Part shown: piece after piece, positions 16,846 to 24,797 of the stretch
Layout of the letters: each line of letters begins with the position of its first letter
Numbering within the stretch: the first letter of the stretch is position 1
NCBI GenBank assembly: GCA_963722715.1
Contig: CAVROA010000018.1
Coordinates: 1-64,000 of the forward strand
DNA length: 64,000 nt
Reading direction: 5' to 3'
From: DASQGA01 sp963722715
GTDB lineage: Bacteria > Actinomycetota > Thermoleophilia > Gaiellales > Gaiellaceae
The notes under the pieces: generated by a model
Databases searched by the model: none
The model's input: only the letters and a program-made list of their open reading frames with translations
What the model was told of the DNA's origin: nothing
Translations under genes and position numbers: made by a program

Positions 16846-18321
16846 CTAGGCGTCGAGATGTCTGAGAGCGGGCCACGCCTGGCGCCATGGCCGTCGGGGA
16901 CTTTGGCAGACGAAAACCGAGCCACCCTGTTCCTCGTTGTCGAGCTCGACGCCGTTGTCGATGGTCGCCGCGAGTCGGCAATTCGCGAACGCGGCCCGGG
17001 GATCGTCGTAGCCGAGGACGATCACCGGGCCCGCCGAGCCCGGAGGGATGCCGAACCTCCCGTAGGCGTTGTGTCCCGAGAAGGCACGCGGGAGCCCGTG
17101 GGCGGGGCCGAAGCGGTCGATCGCTCCCGCTTCGCCGTAGTTGTTGGTGAAGAGGACGGCGCTGGCCCTCTGCGAGGGGGGGAGTCCCTTGTAGACGCGC
17201 GCCACCGAGCCGACGAGCTCCGGCCAGCCGACCGTCTCGATCGCGTCCTCGTTGACATCGGCGATCGGCGTCGCGTGCAAGTTGCTCGCCGGGACGACCG
17301 GTAGCGCGAGCGGAACCGTCAGGGTAGCGGTGAGCACGATCGCCGTTCCGAGCAGAATGCTCCGCGCCGTCGAGCGAAGCCAGCGCTCGGCAACAACAGC
17401 TCCAGGAGCGAGCAGGCAGAGAAGCAGCGGGGCCGCGTAGTACGGTTTCCCGCCGAGCACGAGGAGGACGACGAGCAGGCTCGGGTACGCGAGTCCGAGC
17501 GCACGCCACGGCCGAAGCGCCGGGTCGCGGAGCAGCCCCCACAGTCCCGCCGCGAGCACCGGTACCAGCGGCGGTCCGATGAGGAGGAGCTGAAGCGGAA
17601 GGAGCGTGGCGCGGCTCTCTCCGGCCTCATCCGCGCGGACGTCGGCGGCAAGCTCGAGCTGCGGCCAGCCGTTCGTCGCCTGCCAGACGAGGTTCGGAAG
17701 CCAGATCGCGGCGGCCAGCGCCGCACCAACCCACAGCCAGCGCGACCGCAGCACTGCGAGCAAGCGACGGTCGAGCGCGAGCCCGAGCACGAGGGAGAGC
17801 ACGAGCAGCAACGGCAGCTGCTTGTTCTGCAACGCCACACCCATGACGACGCCGACAGCGAGCCAGAGACGCTCGTCCCCGCCGGCGAGGATCCGCGCAA
17901 CGACGAGAACGATCGCCGTCCAGGCGAGGAGATCGAAGGTCGTTGTACTCAGCAGGTGACCGACGACGAGCACGAATCCGGATACCGCTGTGCACGCGGC
18001 GGCGATGAGCTGACCCAGCGCACCCGCGCCGAGCTCCCGCGCAAGCAGCGCCACGAGCACGACCACAAGCCCCACAGCCACCGCCGAGACGACCCGCAGT
18101 CCTCGCGGCGACTCACCGAAGATCGCCTCGCTCACCCACCCGAGCAGCGGCGTCAGAGGCGGCTGGTCGTCGTAGCCAAATGCGGGATGTCGCGCGGCGG
18201 TGCGGAAATAGAGCTCGTCCCGGTGGTACCCGTAGCCGTTGGCGAACACGACCTGGAGAAGCAGCTCGGCGGCCGCGACCGGGAGCACGAGCCGCGTGGC
18301 GAAAGGTGCGCGGGCTTTCAC
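16846..18321 (-). CDS. GT39-family membrane glycosyltransferase
   Basis: Membrane glycosyltransferase of the PMT_2 type, 491 residues. After the first membrane segment it reads GYGYHRDELYFRTAARH, with the Asp-Glu pair typical of the catalytic loop, then FGYDDQPPLTPLL, the second conserved loop. At least nine hydrophobic segments follow, and a soluble C-terminal domain of about 150 residues includes FTNNYGEAGAIDRFG and GHNAYGRFG. It would use a lipid-linked sugar to modify an external acceptor. GTG start. It is more distant from the two glycosyltransferases at the left edge than those are from each other. Confidence 0.88.
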   Translation of the reverse strand: MKARAPFATRLVLPVAAAELLLQVVFANGYGYHRDELYFRTAARHPAFGYDDQPPLTPLLGWVSEAIFGESPRGLRVVSAVAVGLVVVLVALLARELGAGALGQLIAAACTAVSGFVLVVGHLLSTTTFDLLAWTAIVLVVARILAGGDERLWLAVGVVMGVALQNKQLPLLLVLSLVLGLALDRRLLAVLRSRWLWVGAALAAAIWLPNLVWQATNGWPQLELAADVRADEAGESRATLLPLQLLLIGPPLVPVLAAGLWGLLRDPALRPWRALGLAYPSLLVVLLVLGGKPYYAAPLLLCLLAPGAVVAERWLRSTARSILLGTAIVLTATLTVPLALPVVPASNLHATPIADVNEDAIETVGWPELVGSVARVYKGLPPSQRASAVLFTNNYGEAGAIDRFGPAHGLPRAFSGHNAYGRFGIPPGSAGPVIVLGYDDPRAAFANCRLAATIDNGVELDNEEQGGSVFVCQSPRRPWRQAWPALRHLDA

Positions 18322-18519
18322 AGTTCAATCGAGGCGACTGTACCCGGCGGGCGATGGGCGAACGACGCAGCGGAAGCCGATGTGTGCTCATCATCTGCGG
18401 ACGCCGGTGGCTTAGGCCGCACTTGGTACTGCTAGTTGGTACCTAAATACCAATCTCGGAGGGAAACGGAGACAGGCTCGGCGCGTGGTGTGTTCGTTGG
18501 AACGGGGTAGGGGAATAGG

Positions 18520-18828
18520 GTGGGTGTGGTGTCATCGTCGCTTGTCGCTCTGGCGGTGTCGGGTCTGGCCCTTTTGGTCGCCATCGGGACGTTCGCCTAC
18601 TGTGTGTGGGCGGTTCGTCGCGAACGAGTACGCCGCAGGACCCAAGTCGGAGATGCCTTCTGGGAATGGTCGGGCGGCATGGCAACCAAGGATGAAGTTG
18701 AGAAGCTTAAGAAAGCTTCGTCTGAGCTCTCCGAGCGCTTGACGACTCTCGAGGCGGAAACCGCCGCGCGGCCGGACGACGCTATGGAGGAGCTCTTCGA
18801 GCGCTGGGCACGTGGGTTCCGCGCATAG
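18520..18828 (+). CDS. small membrane-anchored coiled-coil protein
   Basis: No family recognised. The 102-residue product has one N-terminal membrane segment (SLVALAVSGLALLVAIGTFA), a short basic stretch RRERVRRRTQ that should stay inside, and a helical segment rich in Lys and Glu (DEVEKLKKASSELSERLTTL) likely to form a coiled coil. The GTG start is preceded by a purine-rich GGGGAATAGGG. It is the only plausible gene between the glycosyltransferase and the small-gene region, and is transcribed divergently from the former. Confidence 0.5.
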   Translation: MGVVSSSLVALAVSGLALLVAIGTFAYCVWAVRRERVRRRTQVGDAFWEWSGGMATKDEVEKLKKASSELSERLTTLEAETAARPDDAMEELFERWARGFRA

Positions 18829-19194
18829 AGCCAGCTACGGCGTTGTCAGCGCCTAGACCGAGAAGGTTGTCGAGTTCCCAGAAACGTGCCGGATCCATCA
18901 TTCCGCTCGTACGGCATCTCGAGCTCATGTACGAGGTGATGACGCTTGCCTATCCGCAGTTCGCCAGCCAGCCCCGGCTCGTCCTCCCGAACCTCGCGAA
19001 ACATCTGCTCCGCTGCCTCCCGCTCGAGGAGGTACCGAAGTTGGTACCGATCTGAGAGAACCTCACCGCACCTGAGACGACGGAAAGGCTTTAATGGCGG
19101 GGTTGGTGACCTGGCCGAACCCGCCCACGTGAACCAGTTCTTCTAGGGAAGATCTAATGATCAAGCGGGCTCCGGGCTGCTTTCTACCCGGGGG
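18829..19194 (+). other. non-coding or decayed stretch
   Basis: No convincing gene on either strand. A 70-codon frame at 18843-19055 (MSAPRPRRLSSSQ...) has some regular helix-like composition but no recognisable domain or good ribosome site. The stretch holds two GGTACC sites 12 bases apart (19031-19036, 19043-19048) and ends with the second copy of the prs-end-like repeat (19131-19188). It reads like debris upstream of a recombinase remnant. Confidence 0.4.
19131..19188 (+). repeat. second copy of the prs-end-like repeat
   Basis: GAACCAGTTCTTCTAG matches the last 16 bases of prs at 15 of 16 positions and similarity continues, more weakly, through CAAGCGGG and CTTTCTACC. It lies directly before the integrase remnant and about 4.5 kb from prs. 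Confidence 0.5.
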
Positions 19195-19296
19195 AACATG
19201 GCGACGACCCGGACCTACCTTCACCCAACCGGCGTGGTCTTCCGCGAGGAGGCTGCAGCGCTCGAGCGACGGCTCCGCGGACAGCCGGTGATTTAG
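19195..19296 (+). pseudogene. C-terminal remnant of a tyrosine recombinase/integrase
   Basis: Thirty-three codons read NMATTRTYLHPTGVVF followed by REEAAALERRL and a stop. This is the end of phage-type integrases, where the nucleophilic tyrosine lies in the TTxxY motif followed by a helical tail. The preceding LLGH histidine and the rest of the catalytic domain are missing: upstream codons in this frame read LLSTRG and then lose similarity. So only the last part of an integrase survives, marking a former mobile element. Confidence 0.55.
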
Positions 19297-19305
19297 GGTT
19301 TTGTC

Positions 19306-19584
19306 ATGACGCAAGCGCGACTACAACCCGATCCTGCCGGTGGGGAAGTCGTCGCCCACAGCATGATCGCAAGCAGGCCGTACGAAGTCGTGACTGTCAT
19401 GGGTGAGGGGATTCTGGTGGTGGAGGACGACCGTGGTAACACGTTCATTGTCGAGTATCAGTCCGATCTACAGCGAGTGGAGATTTGCTGTGACTTCTGC
19501 GGGACCTGGTCGACCCATGCCGCTCCGTCGCCGGCAGGCGATGGCTGGCGTTGCTACGGCGGGACGGGACCCTGCGGGGGGTAG
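19306..19584 (+). CDS. small protein with C-terminal cysteine cluster, unknown
   Basis: I do not recognise a family. The 92-residue protein has an alternating hydrophobic N-terminal part (EVVTVMGEGILVVEDDRG, NTFIVEY) that looks like a small beta-barrel, then a cysteine-rich end with CCDFCG near residue 63 and WRCYGGTGPCGG at the end, which could hold a metal ion. The ATG follows the integrase remnant by nine bases. The even spacing of hydrophobic residues and the paired cysteines argue for a real gene. Confidence 0.5.
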   Translation: MTQARLQPDPAGGEVVAHSMIASRPYEVVTVMGEGILVVEDDRGNTFIVEYQSDLQRVEICCDFCGTWSTHAAPSPAGDGWRCYGGTGPCGG

Positions 19585-19648
19585 AGAAGTTCTATCCGGC
19601 AAACCCTCCGGTCGTGAATGAGCTCTTAGGCGAAGCGGATAACCCTCG

Positions 19649-20026
19649 TCAAGGTTCCTCGGCCCATCGCATGAGAGCCTCGGCCGCCGGCAAGAGCGTT
19701 CGGCTTCCGAGAAGCTCCGCCAGAGCGCGGGCCGCGGTCCTGGCGCGACCCCCGTCGAGCATCGCGAGGAGCCCGAGCACCGCGGTTGCCTCCTCGAGCG
19801 AGGCTCTCGTATCGGTGCAGTAGCGGGCGTGCCAGCGAAGCGCGGCGACGCGGAAGCGCGCCGGCTCCTTGGCGAGGATCAGGAGGGTGAGCTCGAGGGC
19901 CTCGGCGAGGCCGACGTGTTGGAGCTCGGTAGCGGCGGCCCGGGCGGCGAGGAGGTTCCCGTTGTCCAAAGAGCGGCGAAATCGGCTGTATGCACCCGTG
20001 ACGGCCATGGGAACACATGTTCGCAT
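19649..20026 (-). CDS. conserved helical protein of unknown function
   Basis: About 125 residues, almost entirely helical, with the sequence AYSRFRRSLDNGNLLAARAA followed by LGLAEALELTLLI-like and PARFRVAALRWHARY segments; I have seen this kind of small helical protein in actinobacterial genomes next to mobile or regulatory genes but know no function. The track of leucines and alanines is regular and lacks transmembrane character. A second ATG six codons in (MAVTGAYSRF, base 20008) is an equally good start. Two further small genes of the same direction follow at higher coordinates. Confidence 0.6.
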   Translation of the reverse strand: MRTCVPMAVTGAYSRFRRSLDNGNLLAARAAATELQHVGLAEALELTLLILAKEPARFRVAALRWHARYCTDTRASLEEATAVLGLLAMLDGGRARTAARALAELLGSRTLLPAAEALMRWAEEP

Positions 20027-20059
20027 GAATGCCGGTTGGGTGCGACCGACCTCGCGGCT

Positions 20060-20260
20060 TTAGCCGGTTTCTACGTTCCCAGACCCGCCATAAAACGGGC
20101 CGAACTCTCGCCGTGCGCAGTCGGGACAGTAGACCACGACTTCTTCGTCACCTTCGGTGTCCGGGTCGCTGACAAGAAAAGCCTGCCAGCCGCCCGCGTC
20201 CTCGTAACTCGGTCTCTTGCGGCACTCGATGCACTGGAGGGCGCCCTTAACCTGCCCCAT
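20060..20260 (-). CDS. small zinc-ribbon-like protein
   Basis: A 66-residue protein with two cysteine pairs spaced as a treble-clef or zinc ribbon: CIECRKRP near residue 10 and CPDCARREFG near 45, linked by an acidic segment (DPDTEGDEE). No catalytic residues are apparent. A nucleic-acid-binding or structural role is possible but not shown. It has an ATG start and lies 33 bases upstream of the helical-protein gene in the same direction, so they may be cotranscribed. Confidence 0.55.
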   Translation of the reverse strand: MGQVKGALQCIECRKRPSYEDAGGWQAFLVSDPDTEGDEEVVVYCPDCARREFGPFYGGSGNVETG

Positions 20261-20420
20261 GAACTTGCCCTACCCATCGCGGGCCTCCGCTAACGCGGCA
20301 ATCGAACCTTCTGAGAACAGGCGTTGGCAGAGCTCAGCGCGCAGGGTCACCTCGGGCTGACGAGTAGGGAGGCGGAGTGCCAGGCCGCCGCTTGGCCCGG
20401 GCGTCCCGCCTCCCCGCCCC

Positions 20421-20684
20421 TCAGCCGACGCGAATGGCCCAGGCTCCCCGGTGTCTCGCACCCCAGAGGCGCAAGCACATGTCGAGCTCGCGCCGAGCGT
20501 CGGCGTCCCGCAGGGGCCATCCGAGGCGAACGATCAGCGTCTTCGCCCCGATGCGAGCGACGACGCACTGCGACGATCGCAAGGACTCGATCAGGTCGCA
20601 AACCAGGGTTGGGTCGCTTACTTCAACTGTCACTGCCGCTGTCACGCCCCGCGAGTTGCCGCAGGCGAAGCGCGTACCTCTCAC
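20421..20684 (-). CDS. small protein of unknown function
   Basis: A possible 87-residue gene. The second half alternates hydrophobic strands and helices (VCDLIESLRSSQCVVARIG, KTLIVRLGWPL, ARRELDMCLRLWGARH), a pattern more like a folded alpha-beta protein than a shadow frame, and it is in the same direction as the two small genes downstream. No known motif was recognised. The first 13 residues may not be part of the product. Base use is like its neighbours. Confidence 0.4.
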   Translation of the reverse strand: MRGTRFACGNSRGVTAAVTVEVSDPTLVCDLIESLRSSQCVVARIGAKTLIVRLGWPLRDADARRELDMCLRLWGARHRGAWAIRVG

Positions 20685-21100
20685 TTTCGTCAGAAACGGT
20701 CAGCCGTCAAGGGCGCCGCAACGAACGCCGAGCCTCGACCGACATCCGCGGCGCTCTACCGGGACAAAGACGCCTGCTAGCCGCACCGCAAGACGCCGGG
20801 AACCCGTATGCGCGCGAGTTGGAATTGGAGTTTTCATGCGGGGTAGCAGCAGAAAGGGTTTTCTCTTGCCGTATCCCCCGGCGACCCAGTTCGAGACCGT
20901 GAACCGTGCCGCGCAAGCAGAGCTCCCGCTTCCTCAGGCGAGCGATCCGGCGCGCCCTGCCTCTCGGCGCCTCGAGCTAAGTCTCCCAGTGGCTCGCCGA
21001 GCGGCTGCCGAGCCGCGGTCGGTCAGCGACGAGGCGAGGCGGCTCGAGGGAAGATTCGTCCTCACCGGGTACCGCAGCTGGCACTGAGCTAAGCGGGAGG
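20685..21100 (+). other. gap with no convincing gene
   Basis: No gene with recognisable content. One plus-strand frame from an ATG at 20836 to 21087 encodes 83 residues starting MRGSSRKGFLLPY, basic and proline-rich, with no family resemblance; I would not annotate it as a gene. The gap ends at the strong hairpin that follows the gene at 21162-21470. Confidence 0.35.
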
Positions 21101-21146
21101 GCACTCTCGCCGGGAGGGCCCGTGTACAGGCCCTCCCAGAGAGTGC
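21101..21146 (-). terminator. long two-step hairpin, likely terminator of the monooxygenase-like gene
   Basis: GGGAGGGCC pairs perfectly with GGCCCTCCC around an 8-base loop, and outside it GCACTCTC pairs with GAGAGTGC, giving 17 base pairs in two blocks. It lies 15 bases beyond the stop codon of the minus-strand gene. There is no strong U run, so this is a terminator or 3' stabiliser by position. Confidence 0.6.
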
Positions 21147-21161
21147 GTTTCGGTAGATCGC

Positions 21162-21470
21162 CTACGCGGTGACGCCGTTCTTGTGCGTCATGACCTTGCC
21201 GCTCGTGATCTTGGGCGGGTTCGGGAGCGCGGACTCGAGCCTCTCGTCGCGAATCCAGGTCGCGGCGACCTTCGTCGACTCGTCAGCCTGCTCAGGAGTC
21301 TCGAAGAGTCCGAGCGAGCTGATGACGCCGTTGTCGGCCTCGATCAGGTAGTAGCCCTTGAAGCCCTGAAGCTGGCTCAGCTTCGGGACGAGGGTCTCGT
21401 TGACCTTGTCGGTCAGCTCGACCGTGCGATTCTGGTCGACACCGTCGTAACGGCGAATGGTCGCATGCAT
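21162..21470 (-). CDS. antibiotic-biosynthesis-monooxygenase-like (ABM) dimeric alpha/beta barrel protein
   Basis: A 102-residue protein with the fold pattern of ABM/DUF-type dimeric ferredoxin-like proteins: a first strand MHATIRRYDGVD, a helix ELTDKVNETLVPKLSQL, then GFKGYYLIEADNGVISSLGLF, the characteristic strand pair, and EQADESTKVAATWI. Such proteins handle small aromatic or reactive substrates or are sensors; here no active residues can be named. A good ribosome site (GAAGGAG) lies seven bases before the ATG on the minus strand. It stands alone, divergent from the VOC gene. Confidence 0.72.
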   Translation of the reverse strand: MHATIRRYDGVDQNRTVELTDKVNETLVPKLSQLQGFKGYYLIEADNGVISSLGLFETPEQADESTKVAATWIRDERLESALPNPPKITSGKVMTHKNGVTA

Positions 21471-21696
21471 ATGGTGCTCCTTCTGTTATCTCACAGGGCA
21501 GAAAGTCCGAACGAACTTCTGCTGCGCTCAGGGCCAGGTGTGACAGACGGAGCCTCGGCGGCTTCAACGCTAGAGCCCAACGCGCTGTGTTCAACGTAGC
21601 ACGGGTGGGTCATATATGTGGCTGGAGTCCCCAGAAGAGCAGGAACCAAGCGGTCACGCGCGTATCGCACCGGTCGATAGTGGGCATGAGAGGGAC

Positions 21697-22425
21697 GTGT
21701 TCGACCACGTGACGATTCGGGCCGCGGACCGTCAGGCGTCGGAGCGCTTCTACGACGCCGTCCTTCGCACGCTCGGGATCGAGAAGACCTATTCGGACGG
21801 CGAGTTGGCCGAGTGGGACGACTTTTCGCTCTCGCCGGCAACCGACGCGAAGCCTCCGACCCGGGGCCTCCACGTCGGTTTTGTGGCGCCCTCGCACGCT
21901 CACGTGGAGGAGTTCTGGCGCATGGGAATCGAGGCCGGGTACCGTGACGACGGCCCGCCAGGGCCGCGGCCGCAGTACCGCGACGACTACTACGGGTCCT
22001 TCCTCCTCGACCCCGACGGGAACAGCGCCGAGGCCGTGCACCACGGCGCGATGTCCGGTGAAGGCCGCGTCGACCACCTCTGGATCCGGGTCGCAGATGT
22101 GGCGGCGTCGAAGCAGTTCTACGAGACCGTCGCACCGCAGACCGGCTTTCGCCTGAAGCTGGACACTCCCGAGCGCGCGCAGTTCGTAGCCGCGAGCGGC
22201 TCGTTCTCCGTCGTTCTCGGCAGGCCCACGAAGCATCTCCACCTCGCCTTCTCGGCCCAGGAGAACGAAACCGTCGACGAGTTCCACCGGGTAGCCACCG
22301 AAGCCGGCTACGAGGACAACGGGGCGCCGGGCGAGAGGCGTGTGTATCACGATGGCTACTACGGTGCCTTCGTCCTCGATCCCGACGGAAACAACATCGA
22401 GGTCGTGAACCACAACCGCGGTTAG
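21697..22425 (+). CDS. VOC-superfamily (glyoxalase/bleomycin resistance) protein with two VOC domains
   Basis: Two vicinal-oxygen-chelate modules in tandem. The first runs FDHVTIRAADRQASERFYDAV to FLLDPDGNSAEAVHH; the second runs VDHLWIRVADVAASKQFYETV to FVLDPDGNNIEVVNHNRG. Each has the opening His and closing Glu that chelate a metal in active members (DHV/DHL at the starts, AEAV/IEVV at the ends). Both modules share YRDD/YHDGYYG-type segments, showing internal duplication. Substrate unknown; dioxygenase, glyoxalase or resistance roles are all seen. I choose the GTG at 21697, preceded by GAGAGGGA, since the 27 residues that an upstream start would add are not domain sequence. Confidence 0.85.
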   Translation: MFDHVTIRAADRQASERFYDAVLRTLGIEKTYSDGELAEWDDFSLSPATDAKPPTRGLHVGFVAPSHAHVEEFWRMGIEAGYRDDGPPGPRPQYRDDYYGSFLLDPDGNSAEAVHHGAMSGEGRVDHLWIRVADVAASKQFYETVAPQTGFRLKLDTPERAQFVAASGSFSVVLGRPTKHLHLAFSAQENETVDEFHRVATEAGYEDNGAPGERRVYHDGYYGAFVLDPDGNNIEVVNHNRG

Positions 22426-22561
22426 GAACAGGCCAGTGTCGAGCGAGACGGCCGCATCGAGGCTGCACAAGGTCTTGCGGCCTGTATCGGCGACCAGCTG
22501 AGCCTCGGTTTCCGGCCGTCAGGAGCTAAGGAGGAGGCCGCCGGTTGCCGACTTCTATGTC

Positions 22562-23923
22562 GTGCGCTGGCGCCCCCGTTTCTCCATGGTCGCGGCGGCC
22601 GGCGGAGCCGGTCTCATCAGCCTGCTCGCGTTTCTCGTCCCCACGGCCGCGTTTGCCTATCGGAGCCCGTCCCTGCACGTCGCGATCGAGACCACAAATG
22701 CGCTGATCGCGCTCCTTGCCGCCTACCTCGTGCTCGGGCGTTTTCGGGAGAGCTCGCTCGTGTCGGATCTGGTGCTTGTTTGTGCGCTGACCCTGTTCGC
22801 CTTCACGGACCTTTTCTTCCTTGCGCTTCCGGCTGCCCTCCCAGACCTCTACTTGACGGCGTTCCCGATCTGGACCTCGCTCGTAGGAACATTGCTCGGC
22901 ACCGGAACCTTCGCGGCTGCCGCTTTCGCAAGCCGCCGCCGCCTCCGTCTGCCGGTCCGCAGTCTCTCGATCGGGCTGACGGCATGTGTATGGGCCCTGG
23001 TGGGCACGGCGGCCGCTGTGGCCGTGTTCGGGCTGGGATTCTCGCTCGGCTTCCCTTCCTGGCTTTCCCCGGAAGCCTCCGACCGGCCGCTCTTCGTCGG
23101 ACACCCGATCGTCCTGACGGTGCAGCTCATCGCCACGCTCCTACTCGCGGTCGCAGCCGTGGGCTTCCTTCGGCGGGCGGAGCGGACCGGCGATGAGCTC
23201 ATGCAATGGTTCGGGACGGGCGCGACCCTCGCGGCCTTCGCGCACCTGAACTACCTCTTCTTCCCTTCCCTCTACTCCGACTGGGTCTACACGGGCGACT
23301 TTCTCCGCCTCGGCTTCTACCTGCTCATCCTCGTCGGGACCGGCCGCGAGATCCAGACCTACTGGCACCGACTCGCACAGGTGGCGGTGCTCGAGGAGCG
23401 CCGGCGGATCGCGCGGGAGCTTCACGACGGGCTTGCCCAGGAGCTCGCCTTCGTGGTCGCCGAGACCTCCGGGCCCGCCCGCGCGGCGGGCGAGCGCGCG
23501 CTCGACGAATCGCGGCGTGCCATCGCCGCCCTCACGCGGCCGGTCGACGAGCCGCTCGACGTCGCCCTCGTCCAGGCAGCCGAGGAGGTCGCCCACCGCG
23601 TCGGCACGCAGCTCCGCTTCGCGGTCGCGTCCGATCTGGAGGCAACCGCGGACACGCGCGAGGCTCTCATCCGGATCGTTCGCGAGGCCGTGACGAACGC
23701 GGCCCGCCATGGCGGCGCGAGTGAGGTTCGAGTCGAGCTCGAGAACGGCAACGGGTTGAGGCTCGTTGTCGCCGACGACGGCCATGGCTTCGACTCGGAG
23801 GCGCCGCGTGGCGGCGGCTTCGGGATCATCGGCATGCGGGAGCGTGCGGAGGCCCTGGGCGGTGTCTTCACGCTCTCGTCCGAGCCCGGAGCAGGCACCG
23901 CGATCGAGGTCGTTCTGCCATGA
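22562..23923 (+). CDS. NarL-type sensor histidine kinase
   Basis: Membrane histidine kinase of 453 residues. The N-terminal half has about seven hydrophobic segments and no known sensor domain. The dimerisation and phospho-acceptor helix is HisKA_3: RRRIARELHDGLAQELAFV, with His in ELHDG. The ATPase part has the N box REAVTNAARHGGASEV, DDGHGFD, and GGFGIIGMRERAEALGG, then GAGTAIEVVLP at the end. It is followed after 31 bases by its response regulator. The strong GGAGG lies about 26 bases before the chosen GTG, which is far; no better in-frame start exists. Confidence 0.92.
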   Translation: MRWRPRFSMVAAAGGAGLISLLAFLVPTAAFAYRSPSLHVAIETTNALIALLAAYLVLGRFRESSLVSDLVLVCALTLFAFTDLFFLALPAALPDLYLTAFPIWTSLVGTLLGTGTFAAAAFASRRRLRLPVRSLSIGLTACVWALVGTAAAVAVFGLGFSLGFPSWLSPEASDRPLFVGHPIVLTVQLIATLLLAVAAVGFLRRAERTGDELMQWFGTGATLAAFAHLNYLFFPSLYSDWVYTGDFLRLGFYLLILVGTGREIQTYWHRLAQVAVLEERRRIARELHDGLAQELAFVVAETSGPARAAGERALDESRRAIAALTRPVDEPLDVALVQAAEEVAHRVGTQLRFAVASDLEATADTREALIRIVREAVTNAARHGGASEVRVELENGNGLRLVVADDGHGFDSEAPRGGGFGIIGMRERAEALGGVFTLSSEPGAGTAIEVVLP

Positions 23924-23954
23924 CCGTCGCTCGCCTCCGGCCAGGGCTTGGCCT

Positions 23955-24611
23955 ATGAGCTTGCCCGGGAGCGTCCCCGTCCGGATCCTGATCGCCGACG
24001 ACCACCCGCAAACCCGCGCGGGTGTCCGCGACGTGCTCGAGAGCGACGGCTTCGTGGTCTGCGCGGAAGTCGGCAACGGGAAAGCAGCCGTGGAAGCCGC
24101 GTTGGCTGAGCAGCCTGACGTCTGCCTGCTCGACATCCGGATGCCGGGGAGTGGCATCGCTGCGGCGGAGCAGATTTCGAGTGCGTTGCCGGGAACTGCA
24201 ATCGTGATGCTGACGGCGTCCCGCGACGACGCGGACCTTTTCGACGCACTTCGCGCCGGGGCATGTGGCTACCTGCTGAAGGACGTCGAGCGCTCGGAGC
24301 TTCCGGGCGCACTCAGAGGCGCGCTCGCAGGCGAGGCTCCGTTGCCCGCGAACCTCGTCACGCGTCTGATCGACGAGTTCCGGGAGCGGGGACGACGAAA
24401 GCGCGTCGTCCTGGCTCACCAGCCGGCGGTGGAGCTGCGTCAGCGAGAGTGGGAGGTGCTCGAGCTTCTGCGCGAAGGCCTTTCGACGGCGGAGATCGCA
24501 AAGCGCCTCTTCATCGCTGATGTGACCGTGCGCTCCCACGTCTCTGCGATCCTCAAGAAGCTTCGGGTTCCGGACCGCGATGCGGCCGTTCGGCTCCTCG
24601 ACGAGCGTTGA
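23955..24611 (+). CDS. LuxR/NarL-family response regulator
   Basis: Partner of the histidine kinase just upstream. The receiver domain begins VRILIADDHPQTRAGVRD; the phospho-accepting Asp is in CLLDIRMPGSG, the conserved Thr in VMLTASRDD and the Lys in YLLKDVER. A LuxR-type helix-turn-helix ends the protein: LRQREWEVLELLREGLSTAE, then IAKRLFIADVTVRSHV and ILKKL. The 218-residue length is standard. The pair is followed by a classical terminator about 100 bases after the stop, so this is a two-gene operon. Targets unknown. Confidence 0.94.
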   Translation: MSLPGSVPVRILIADDHPQTRAGVRDVLESDGFVVCAEVGNGKAAVEAALAEQPDVCLLDIRMPGSGIAAAEQISSALPGTAIVMLTASRDDADLFDALRAGACGYLLKDVERSELPGALRGALAGEAPLPANLVTRLIDEFRERGRRKRVVLAHQPAVELRQREWEVLELLREGLSTAEIAKRLFIADVTVRSHVSAILKKLRVPDRDAAVRLLDER

Positions 24612-24708
24612 GGAAGTTCAACGGCTCCAGCCCTAGGCAAAGCGGATAGGAGGGGCGATACTGAGGTCAGGAACTCCACCGATCTGGTGTGGGGGGCAGT
24701 CATTGGCT

Positions 24709-24745
24709 CGAGAAGGGGCGTAGGCGCGCCCCTTCTCGCATTTTT
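24709..24745 (+). terminator. Rho-independent terminator of the two-component operon
   Basis: CGAGAAGGGGCG and CGCCCCTTCTCG form a perfect 12-base-pair stem around the 6-base loop TAGGCG, followed by CATTTTTG, a five-T run. This is the clearest intrinsic terminator in the window. Confidence 0.9.
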
Positions 24746-24797
24746 GGGGGATGCGCGAATGGCGCCTCTCGGCCAGGATCGGTGCAGATACGTACAA

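Noticed and set aside
18843..19055. A 70-codon frame upstream of the integrase remnant
   Set aside because: No family likeness, no good ribosome site, and it lies in apparently decayed DNA.
24687..24797. N-terminal extension of the small membrane protein at 24798
   Set aside because: It would read through a strong intrinsic terminator.
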